A stretch of DNA of 15,209 nucleotides from CAYGBM01 sp964348225 (GTDB taxonomy: Bacteria > Patescibacteriota > Minisyncoccia > Minisyncoccales > CG1-02-41-26): contig CAYGBM010000002.1 of assembly GCA_964348225.1 (NCBI GenBank), forward strand, positions 1-15,209, given 5' to 3'. Shown in pieces: positions 6,269 through 11,039 of the stretch. The notes under the pieces were generated by a model. It saw only the letters and a list, made by a program, of their open reading frames with translations, was not told where the DNA came from and did no database searches. The position numbers and the translations under genes are program-made. The first letter of the stretch is position 1; every line of letters starts with the position of its first letter.

Positions 6269-6625
6269 TTATTTTGAAACTAATTTTTCCACAATTTTTC
6301 TAATTTTCTTGCGAACTTCAGGATTATCAACTCCCCGCGAACGATTATCATAACCAGGCTTTAAATTAATTACCGAATCATATTCAATCCATTCCTCGCT
6401 ATTCACTTCAGGGTAAAGATTAATCCCCCAGGTATGTTCACGCTTTGATCCCTCCTGTTCCATCAAAGCCACCTCTTCATCAGAGTGCAATTCGCCCCCT
6501 ATAGCCATTATCTCCTGTTCAACATCAACAACTGCCTTCACTAAATTGCCATATTCTTTTTTAGTAACATCAACAAGCTCTTTTCTGCTTATTGTATTTT
6601 TTAAAATTTTTATTCCCATGCTCAT
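6269..6625 (-). CDS. DUF5674 family protein
   Basis: The protein has 118 aa and shows the recognisable DUF5674 pattern: VKAVVDVEQEIMAIGGELHS (about residues 29-48), EEVALMEQEGSKREHTWGIN, then EWIEYDSVINLKPGYDNRSR and GVDNPEVRKKI. The invariant-looking His, Glu, Asp and the NRSRG loop suggest an enzyme-like or ligand-binding site, but no function is established. It begins 10 nt after the stop of a truncated rpmG 3' end, and the GAGGT just before its ATG overlaps the end of that scar region. It heads a run with the 112-aa hypothetical and the MazG-like gene. Confidence 0.85.
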   Translation of the reverse strand: MSMGIKILKNTISRKELVDVTKKEYGNLVKAVVDVEQEIMAIGGELHSDEEVALMEQEGSKREHTWGINLYPEVNSEEWIEYDSVINLKPGYDNRSRGVDNPEVRKKIRKIVEKLVSK

Positions 6626-6635
6626 TATTGACCTC

Positions 6636-6698
6636 TTACTTCCTCATCTCTTTATGTGATGTATGTTTTCTACACTTCTTGCAGAATTTTTTCAAATT
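6636..6698 (-). pseudogene. Truncated rpmG 3' end, scar copy C
   Basis: Read on the minus strand this encodes NLKKFCKKCRKHTSHKEMRK and a TAA stop, i.e. the last 20 residues of ribosomal protein L33 with its second CxxC zinc pair. Against the 3' end of the intact gene (8196-8255), 54 of 60 nt match, with the 30 nt nearest the 5' end of the block identical. The first half of L33 is absent and no start codon with an RBS precedes it. It lies between the PsbP-like gene and DUF5674. With copy B it makes three L33 3' ends in the same orientation. Confidence 0.85.
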
Positions 6699-6770
6699 AA
6701 AATAAGAGGCTCTGTATAGAAATCATTCATAACAGACTCTATCATATGAAATACGAGTTCACTACTAAGA

Positions 6771-7340
6771 TTAATCTGTGAACTCAAAGGTGGAAAGAAT
6801 CTTCTCGAGCAACTCAACGGGCTCGTCGGGAATTTCTGGAGGGTCTGAGGAAATCCCTATTGAAAACATATAGTCCTCTCTGGGGAAGAAAGCTACATGA
6901 TACTCATTGCCCATTGTCACTGGATCTCTCACTATTAACCCCTCACTTGTTCCTACCTTTATATTCTTAATTATGTCATAAGGGAAATCTTTCCGAGAAT
7001 CATCCTTTTGAATCCATTCGTTAACCGTCATTCCCTCTCTTGCTAAAACTTTTATATCCATCACCCAGGGCACCTCAAATCCTTTCTCTGGAGTTGCCCA
7101 ATAAACTTCATCGCTTATTTCATCTCCTTGTCCTATAGTCCATTTTTTCGGATATTTCAACGTATATCCATACTTTTCATTTCTATAAGTTTCCCAGTCA
7201 GTAGTTTCGTCTGTTGGTATTACTTGCGGGCCAGGTGGTTCTTCAGGTTTTAATAAGTATTGATAACTTAAAATCCCTCCGCCAACAATGACGATTAGAA
7301 TAATCAGTACTCCAATTTTAGAAAAAGCTCTGTTATCCAT
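6771..7340 (-). CDS. Membrane-anchored PsbP-like protein
   Basis: The protein has 189 aa. An N-terminal TM anchor (about residues 9-30, IGVLIILIVIVGGGILSYQY) is followed by a Pro-rich linker and an extracytoplasmic domain. That domain begins with YRNEKYGYTLKYPKKW (about 52-67), which is the PsbP/DUF1795-like opening, and ends in LEKILSTFEFTD, the usual last helix and strand. Such anchored domains are frequent in candidate-phyla genomes; their role is unknown, perhaps in envelope or ligand binding. There is no lipobox Cys. The gene is flanked on both sides by rpmG 3' fragments (6636-6698 and 7379-7441), so it looks like inserted cargo. After the stop, GAGTTCAC/GTGAACTC can form an 8-bp hairpin (about 6748-6778) without a U-tract. 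Confidence 0.82.
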   Translation of the reverse strand: MDNRAFSKIGVLIILIVIVGGGILSYQYLLKPEEPPGPQVIPTDETTDWETYRNEKYGYTLKYPKKWTIGQGDEISDEVYWATPEKGFEVPWVMDIKVLAREGMTVNEWIQKDDSRKDFPYDIIKNIKVGTSEGLIVRDPVTMGNEYHVAFFPREDYMFSIGISSDPPEIPDEPVELLEKILSTFEFTD

Positions 7341-7343
7341 AAT

Positions 7344-7461
7344 AATTTAATCTTGTTTTCTAACCATTTCGACCTTTATCATTTCTTCATCTCTTTATAC
7401 ACTGTATGCTTGCGACATTTCTTGCAGAATTTTTTCAAATTAAACAATTTAATCTTGTTTT
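7344..7461. repeat. 16-bp direct repeats bracketing rpmG scar copy B
   Basis: AATTTAATCTTGTTTT occurs at 7344-7359 and again at 7446-7461, 102 bp apart. The right copy contains the last codons and stop of the nucleotidyltransferase gene (KKQD-stop on the minus strand). The left copy lies just upstream of the PsbP-like start. The rpmG fragment sits between them. Confidence 0.75.
7379..7441 (-). pseudogene. Truncated rpmG 3' end, scar copy B
   Basis: The minus strand encodes NLKKFCKKCRKHTVYKEMKK followed by TGA, the L33 C-terminus with its CKKC zinc pair. Of 60 nt compared with the intact gene's 3' end, 49 match, so it is more diverged than copy C. Copies B and C share extra sequence upstream (complement of CAAATTAAA) that the intact gene lacks, which suggests a common junction. 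The frame upstream has no credible start other than a TTG without SD. It lies between the nucleotidyltransferase and PsbP-like genes. Confidence 0.85.
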
Positions 7462-7997
7462 TTAATTATTTCTTCTAAAATTTCAATGGTTGATTGTTTC
7501 TCTGCCCATTTCCTGATATATTCTAAATCAACCTCGGAAGTTTTTAGAATTGACTTAGCGTCTTCTAATCTGCGGTTGGATTGGGTTTCTTTATGTCCTA
7601 ATAGTTTACTTAAAATTAGATCTTCGGCTGAAATAATATAAATTTCTTTACCGAACATCTTCCTTCTCAATCTTCTTTTAAATTCCGACTCTCCAAAGGG
7701 CTCTTTCTTAAGCAACCAAAAATCCACCTTTAAACCGCTTTTATAATGAAGAATATTAAAAGTAAACCTCGTTTTGATAGCATCTTCTACTGCCTCAGGC
7801 GAGATATAAAAATCATTTTCAAAAAGTTTAGTAATTTTATCTTTATCCTCTTTTTGAGCCTCTATAACTATATCAATATCATGGGTTGTTCTGGGATAAC
7901 CCCAATAACTTACCGCTACCCCACCGCTAACCATATAAGAAATTCCAGCTTTTTCTAATCTGTTAGTTACTATTTTTAAAAGGGAAACTAAATCCAT
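7449..7997 (-). CDS. Nucleotidyltransferase-fold protein (putative toxin of a TA pair)
   Basis: The protein has 182 aa with the minimal polymerase-beta-like nucleotidyltransferase signature. MVSGGVAVSYWGYPRTTHDI holds the GG (25-26), DIDIVI the paired Asp (Asp40 and Asp42), and LKVDFWLL the third acidic residue (Asp92). ISAEDLILSKLLG is the following helix often seen in AbiEii/MNT-type and DUF6036-like proteins. These transfer nucleotides to proteins or tRNA in known toxin-antitoxin systems; the target here is unknown. The gene overlaps the upstream 71-aa gene by 35 nt, typical of tightly coupled pairs. The 3' end carries a 16-nt sequence repeated 102 bp downstream, beyond an rpmG fragment. 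Confidence 0.87.
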   Translation of the reverse strand: MDLVSLLKIVTNRLEKAGISYMVSGGVAVSYWGYPRTTHDIDIVIEAQKEDKDKITKLFENDFYISPEAVEDAIKTRFTFNILHYKSGLKVDFWLLKKEPFGESEFKRRLRRKMFGKEIYIISAEDLILSKLLGHKETQSNRRLEDAKSILKTSEVDLEYIRKWAEKQSTIEILEEIIKKQD

Positions 7998-8178
7998 AAA
8001 TTCTTTCTTGAAGACGGGCTTTTAAATCTTCGGAAGAAATATTAGGGTTTTGATCCTTTATATTTTCTTCAGCCATTTTTAAAACTAAACTCCTCAACTC
8101 CATAGCTATCTTAAGCCGTTCCTCACCACTCTTTTTCCGCATTATCTCTATGTATTTTTCCTCAACCTTATTAGTCAT
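7963..8178 (-). CDS. Small protein paired with nucleotidyltransferase (putative antitoxin)
   Basis: The protein has 71 aa and is largely helical: EEKYIEIMRKKSGEERLKIA, then MELRSLVLKMAEENI, then SSEDLKARLQERIYGFSFP. The pattern of a helical body ending in an LxExIYG motif is one I associate with short genes placed directly before nucleotidyltransferase genes in many bacteria. Its final 35 nt overlap the start of the nucleotidyltransferase gene, so the second gene's translation probably depends on the first. The start ATG 8178 comes 17 nt after the rpmG stop with no SD, so it may ride on the rpmG transcript. The antitoxin role is inference from layout. Confidence 0.75.
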   Translation of the reverse strand: MTNKVEEKYIEIMRKKSGEERLKIAMELRSLVLKMAEENIKDQNPNISSEDLKARLQERIYGFSFPFKNSN

Positions 8179-8195
8179 TTTTATCTTAAGATTTC

Positions 8196-8357
8196 TTATT
8201 TCTTCATTTCCTTATGTAATGTGTGTTTTCTACACTTCTTGCAGAATTTTTTCAATTCTAACTTACCCTCAACATTTCTTGACTTGCGGGTATGATAATT
8301 AATGTTTTTACACTCCTTACACTGGAGCTTTATAAATGGTTTTCTTTTTGCTGGCAT
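8196..8357 (-). CDS. rpmG: 50S ribosomal protein L33
   Basis: This intact 53-aa gene starts MPAKRKPFIKLQCKECKN and ends KFCKKCRKHTLHKEMKK. It has both zinc-binding pairs (C13xxC16 and C39xxC42), the C+ form of L33, and the conserved HTLHKE ending. It is a basic protein of the large subunit near the E site. The ATG at 8357 has no SD. A 7-bp hairpin (CAAACGC/GCGTTTG, 8377-8393) lies in the leader between tRNA-Thr and the gene. Downstream on the same strand its 3' end occurs twice more as fragments (7379-7441 and 6636-6698), each after inserted cargo genes. tRNA-Thr precedes it, as in many bacterial rpmG/tRNA clusters. Confidence 0.95.
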   Translation of the reverse strand: MPAKRKPFIKLQCKECKNINYHTRKSRNVEGKLELKKFCKKCRKHTLHKEMKK

Positions 8358-8434
8358 GTTAGAAATCGTTAATGAGCAAACGCAAAGCGTTTGTGAATTT
8401 ACGAGTTCTTATTTTCACCTTTTACTGATATGAA

Positions 8435-8506
8435 AGCCGACGGGGAGAATTGAACTCCCGACCTTTCCCTTACCAAGGGAATGTTCTACCACTGAACTAC
8501 ATCGGC
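8435..8506 (-). tRNA. trnT: tRNA-Thr (GGT anticodon)
   Basis: This is a 72-nt cloverleaf. The acceptor GCCGATG pairs with CGTCGGC (one G-U) and the D stem is GTTC/GAAC. The anticodon stem is TTCCC/GGGAA with loop TTGGTAA, giving anticodon GGT. The T arm is GGGAG-TTCAATT-CTCCC and the discriminator is U. No CCA is encoded. It lies 10 nt after the stop of the HTH/LAGLIDADG-like gene and 77 nt before rpmG, so it is probably processed from a common transcript. Confidence 0.95.
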
Positions 8507-8516
8507 AACAAAGCTT

Positions 8517-9317
8517 TCATAACGCACTGTTCAAATATTCTTTAATCCAATTCTGAACCTGTAAAAATAACTTTTTGTCAGAGTATCTAATATGAATCAA
8601 TCCATACTTCATCTTGTTCTTCTTTGTTTCTGAAAAATCTTGTCGGATATATGGTTTAATAAACTGATTCAAAGGTATACGGGTAACTTCGCTCCAATAG
8701 CTTTTAAGTGCCTCTACGTTCTGATTCGCATAACAATAAAGCTGCACTCTCAATCTGTTTTCATCAACCCCACAGATGCTTCTTAAAAACTTAAGAAAAA
8801 TCATTATCATCATCGGATCGCTATTAGCTAAATCTAATGTTGAATTTCTTCCCGCAGGAGTTTTATACCCCTCTGCCCAATACAGCATTATTCCTGCTAA
8901 TTTTAACATTCTATCAGGAAATGTAAAATTCTCTTTTAAGCAATAAGATGGCTTCTGCCTTTTAAAAATTATAGCGTTTGTCTCCGATGCATTCCTGCGG
9001 TCAAGATTGTGGCACTCCATAAATTTATATATAACCCTATCTGACCTCTTTAAAATCTTAGCAATCTGGGGTACGCTTAATTCTTTCTGATAATAAAGCT
9101 CTTTAATTTCATTAACATTAAGCAATCCTTTAGGTCGAGTCCCTGTTTGTCGATTCCAATAGGCGTAAAACGAAATCTCTCTTCTCGTTCTTTTTAAAAC
9201 ACCATATTTTTTTGCCCAATATCTTACCTTATCATAAGACCACCCCTCCTTAAGGGCTATCTCATTCATTGATAGGCCCTTATTATATAGTGCTTCTAGT
9301 TTTTCCTTCGGTAGCAT
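8517..9317 (-). CDS. HTH protein with LAGLIDADG-like C-terminal domain
   Basis: The protein has 266 aa from ATG 9317. There are two helix-turn-helix-like segments, LYNKGLSMNEIALKEGWSYD (about residues 10-29, continuing KVRYW) and NEIKELYYQKELSVPQIAKI (69-88, continuing LKRSDRVIYKF). A C-terminal part begins LAGIMLYWAEGYK (140-152), followed by LDLANSDPMMIMIFLKFLR and YWSEVTRIPLNQF. The LAGxxxxxAEG helix and the strand-then-helix that follow resemble a single LAGLIDADG unit, with Glu149 where the catalytic acid sits. Whether it cleaves DNA is unknown; regulators such as WhiA also combine this fold with HTH. The start abuts the tRNA-Tyr discriminator base with no room for an SD. An upstream in-frame start would lie inside the tRNA and is rejected. 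It lies between tRNA-Tyr and tRNA-Thr. Confidence 0.8.
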   Translation of the reverse strand: MLPKEKLEALYNKGLSMNEIALKEGWSYDKVRYWAKKYGVLKRTRREISFYAYWNRQTGTRPKGLLNVNEIKELYYQKELSVPQIAKILKRSDRVIYKFMECHNLDRRNASETNAIIFKRQKPSYCLKENFTFPDRMLKLAGIMLYWAEGYKTPAGRNSTLDLANSDPMMIMIFLKFLRSICGVDENRLRVQLYCYANQNVEALKSYWSEVTRIPLNQFIKPYIRQDFSETKKNKMKYGLIHIRYSDKKLFLQVQNWIKEYLNSAL

Positions 9318-9402
9318 TGGGTGCGGTCGGAGTCGCACCGACGGAGCCCAAATGGACAACAGTTTTACAGACTGCTCCTGCCCTCTACAGGACTACGCAC
9401 CC
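9318..9402 (-). tRNA. trnY: tRNA-Tyr (GTA anticodon)
   Basis: This is an 85-nt class II tRNA. The acceptor GGGTGCG pairs with CGCACCC. The anticodon stem is GCAGT/ACTGT (first pair G-U) with loop CTGTAAA, giving anticodon GTA. A long variable arm around GTCC-ATTT-GGGC is typical of bacterial tRNA-Tyr, and the T arm is GTCGG-TGCGACT-CCGAC with discriminator A. No CCA is encoded. The base after the discriminator is the A of the ATG of the next gene, so 3' maturation by RNase Z would release an mRNA starting exactly at AUG. Confidence 0.95.
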
Positions 9403-9438
9403 CTTAATTGCTTTATTATTCTATCAAAAAAATGCCTT

Positions 9439-10101
9439 TTATTCAATGATTTTACTATGTTTTTCCCTCCACTCCTCTATCTCTTTATGATTGCCTGACA
9501 GCAAAACCTTGGGCACTCGCCTTTTTTTGCCGTTTATTTCAAAAACCTCAGGCCTTGTATATTGAGGATATTCCAAAAAACCTTTGTTTTTTGTAATCCT
9601 CTCCTTTAAAACTTCTGATTTGCCAACAACTCCCGGAACAAGCCTTGCTACTGTTTCAACCACCACCAAAGCTGGCAGTTCACCCCCCATTAAAACATAA
9701 TCCCCTATTGATACCTTTTCATCAGCAATATATTTTGCCACTCTTTCATCAACGCCCTCATACCTGCCACAAATCATAATCAACTGGTCAAGCCTTGTCC
9801 ACTCTGTTGCCATTTTTTGATTAAACTTTTTACCCCTCGGCGTAAAAAGAATAACTTTTGATTTTTGACTTTTAACTTTTAAAAATTGAACCGCCCGACA
9901 AACAGGTTCAATTTTTAAAACCATTCCCCTTCCACCGCCAAAAGGCTTATCATCCACCGTCTTATGTTTATCAGTGGTAAAATCGCGAAGATTGTGAATC
10001 CCAATTTTTATAATCTTGCTATCCATAGCCTTTGCAAGCAAGGAATGCTGCAAATAAAACTCAAACATCTCAGGAAAAATTGTTATAATATCAACTCTCA
10101 T
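9439..10101 (-). CDS. trmD: tRNA (guanine-N1)-methyltransferase TrmD
   Basis: The protein has 220 aa. It methylates G37 of tRNAs using S-adenosylmethionine, preventing frameshifting. SPOUT/TrmD signatures are clear: MRVDIITIFPEMFE at the start, KPFGGGRGMVLKIEPV (about residues 52-67), ICGRYEGVDERV (the knotted SAM site), SIGDYVLMGGELPALV, and near the end YPQYTRPEVFEI with VLLSGNHKEIEEWR. It is shorter at the C-terminus than the 255-aa E. coli protein, but all core motifs are present. The variable loop at residues 75-83 is encoded by four in-register 7-nt repeats. The gene is downstream of khpA, as in the common khpA-rimM-trmD arrangement, but rimM is absent and a strong hairpin separates the two. 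No SD. Confidence 0.97.
   Translation of the reverse strand: MRVDIITIFPEMFEFYLQHSLLAKAMDSKIIKIGIHNLRDFTTDKHKTVDDKPFGGGRGMVLKIEPVCRAVQFLKVKSQKSKVILFTPRGKKFNQKMATEWTRLDQLIMICGRYEGVDERVAKYIADEKVSIGDYVLMGGELPALVVVETVARLVPGVVGKSEVLKERITKNKGFLEYPQYTRPEVFEINGKKRRVPKVLLSGNHKEIEEWREKHSKIIE
9853..9880. repeat. Four heptameric repeats inside trmD
   Basis: The plus strand reads AACTTTT, GATTTTT, GACTTTT, AACTTTT, i.e. AAAAGTT-type heptamers in the trmD coding direction. They encode residues about 75-83 (within KVKSQKSKV), the variable surface loop preceding the conserved VILFTPRG strand. The reading frame is intact (28 nt within a longer low-complexity A-rich stretch). Confidence 0.7.
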
Positions 10102-10137
10102 ATTTATTTAATTTACCACAAGGCTCTCAAAAAGCAA

Positions 10138-10169
10138 ACCAGCCCCGCCGCATTCGCGGCGGGGCTGGT
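10138..10169 (-). terminator. GC-rich hairpin between khpA and trmD
   Basis: A 14-bp perfect stem (10138-10151 with 10156-10169, arm ACCAGCCCCGCCGC) has a 4-nt loop. In minus-strand RNA the stem is followed by TTTGCTTTTTG, so it is a probable intrinsic terminator after khpA. It would leave trmD to its own promoter or to read-through. Confidence 0.7.
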
Positions 10170-10191
10170 GGAGCTTCAGAATTTGTAAGGT

Positions 10192-10512
10192 TTAGAGATT
10201 TAAATCTTCTAAATCTCCTTTCTTTTCAGCGCCTGCTCCTTTTCTTCCGCCTCTTGCTCCTCCTGCTGGCTCTTCAATCTTCAAGTTTACTCTTGCGTGA
10301 TTTTTGAGACCAACAATTCGAACAAGATTCCTAATGGCTCTGGCAGTTGAGCCAGCCTTACCGATGATTTGACCCATATCCTCAGGGTTTACCTTTAAAG
10401 TAAGTAAAACACCCATCTCATCAACTTTTCGGTCAACTTTTACATCGTCAGGATGGTCAACCAGAGACTTAATTAAGAATTCAAGAAAATCCTTATCTGG
10501 TTCTTTAGGCAT
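10192..10512 (-). CDS. khpA: KH-domain RNA-binding protein KhpA-like
   Basis: The protein has 106 aa. The N-terminus FLEFLIKSLVDHPDDVKVDR is the KhpA/YlqC opening helix and strand. The KH loop is intact in DMGQIIGKAGSTARAIRNLV (GKAG at residues 51-54). A final strand, VNLKIEEP, precedes an extra Gly/Arg/Lys-rich tail (GGARGGRKGAGAEKKGD) that is longer than in typical KhpA (about 76-80 aa) and could add RNA contacts. KhpA pairs with KhpB in known systems and binds many RNAs. It is upstream of trmD, as in many rpsP-khpA-rimM-trmD operons, but rpsP is not adjacent. ATG 10512 has no SD. Confidence 0.92.
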   Translation of the reverse strand: MPKEPDKDFLEFLIKSLVDHPDDVKVDRKVDEMGVLLTLKVNPEDMGQIIGKAGSTARAIRNLVRIVGLKNHARVNLKIEEPAGGARGGRKGAGAEKKGDLEDLNL

Positions 10513-10538
10513 AATATCTAATCAAAAATTCAGCTTTA

Positions 10539-10769
10539 CTAGTAGCCCGACCTTTCAACGATTCTCTCTTTCAGTAAACCGGAGAATCGATCTTCCTGCA
10601 AAGCTACCTTATTATTTATTATGTTACTAATCCTCAAGGAAATGTCAATACCATTCCCTTCAGAGAGCTGCCAGCAGAACCAACCAAGCATCCAGCAAAA
10701 GCTGAGTGCCCAGCGAGGAGAGAGATTTTTACCCCACACCTTCAAAGAAAGTATGGAGTGAAGCTCCAC
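10539..10769 (-). CDS. Doubtful small ORF, 76 aa, Trp-rich, GTG start
   Basis: This open frame begins at GTG 10769, with GGAG about 8 nt upstream. The product has six Trp residues in its first half (e.g. WALSFCWMLGWFCWQLSEG), which could be a membrane segment, then a more ordinary polar half (ISLRISNIINNKVALQEDRF). It resembles no family I know. The putative SD and the first base of the start are inside a long-range 17-bp stem (10769-10785 pairing with 10658-10674), so translation would be blocked when folded. The region could instead be untranslated structured RNA. It lies downstream of the 41-aa gene and upstream of khpA on the same strand. Confidence 0.3.
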   Translation of the reverse strand: MELHSILSLKVWGKNLSPRWALSFCWMLGWFCWQLSEGNGIDISLRISNIINNKVALQEDRFSGLLKERIVERSGY

Positions 10770-10785
10770 TGACAGCTCTCCGAAG
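10658..10785 (-). other. Long-range 17-bp stem plus flanking hairpins
   Basis: CTTCAGAGAGCTGCCAG (10658-10674) and CTGACAGCTCTCCGAAG (10769-10785) pair along all 17 positions in minus-strand RNA (15 Watson-Crick, 2 G-U). In plus-strand RNA the two wobbles become A-C mismatches, so the minus orientation is favoured. More hairpins lie on either side: CGATTCTC/GAGAATCG (10559-10589), a 9-bp stem around 10796-10836 (CACTTCTAA/TTAGAAGTG) and GGTTGGAAG/CTTCCAACC (about 10838-10868). This spans the 370-nt stretch between khpA and the 41-aa gene; no RNase P, tmRNA or SRP motif is visible. Confidence 0.5.
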
Positions 10786-10879
10786 GCAATAATCCACTTC
10801 TAAACCCACAAAACAGATTATGAACTTAGAAGTGAAGGTTGGAAGCCATATCATAACACTTCCAACCCCCTAGCCCCTC

Positions 10880-11005
10880 TTAACAAATTACAAAAGCTAA
10901 GATGATAGAGGGGATCCAGAGAATACAGCATGTGATACCTACTGCATTCCATATCCTAGTGAGGCGACGTAACGCCTCTTTTCTTTCTTCATACTCGGCA
11001 AACAC
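10880..11005 (-). CDS. Small single-TM protein, 41 aa, GTG start
   Basis: The frame starts at GTG 11005 with an ideal AGGAGG (11014-11019) 8 nt upstream, itself within AAAGGAGGTGA. The product has a charged N-terminus, MFAEYEERKEALRRLTR, followed by a hydrophobic helix, IWNAVGITCCILWIPSIILA, and ends FVIC. It is therefore a predicted inner-membrane small protein with a cytosolic head. A competing TTG two bases upstream would give an unrelated 22-aa peptide in another frame and lacks a TM, so GTG is preferred. It lies 34 nt after the LysM gene in the same direction, probably in the same operon. No known family. Confidence 0.65.
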   Translation of the reverse strand: MFAEYEERKEALRRLTRIWNAVGITCCILWIPSIILAFVIC

Positions 11006-11039
11006 AAGGCTCACCTCCTTTCTCAATTATCTAATGAAC

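Noticed and set aside
7379..7450. rpmG fragments as functional short L33 genes
   Set aside because: They lack the first half of the protein, including the first zinc pair, and have no credible start or SD.
9318..9359. Upstream start of the HTH/LAGLIDADG-like gene inside tRNA-Tyr
   Set aside because: The extra 14 residues would be encoded by the tRNA itself. The ATG directly after the tRNA matches the start of the HTH domain.
10539..10880. RNase P RNA, tmRNA or SRP RNA in the structured region upstream of khpA
   Set aside because: I searched both strands by eye for their conserved core motifs and found none.
10961..10983. Plus-strand GAGGCG/CGCCTC hairpin followed by TTTT, resembling a terminator
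   Set aside because: It lies inside the 41-aa minus-strand gene and no plus-strand gene or promoter precedes it. The palindrome is explained by the coding sequence.
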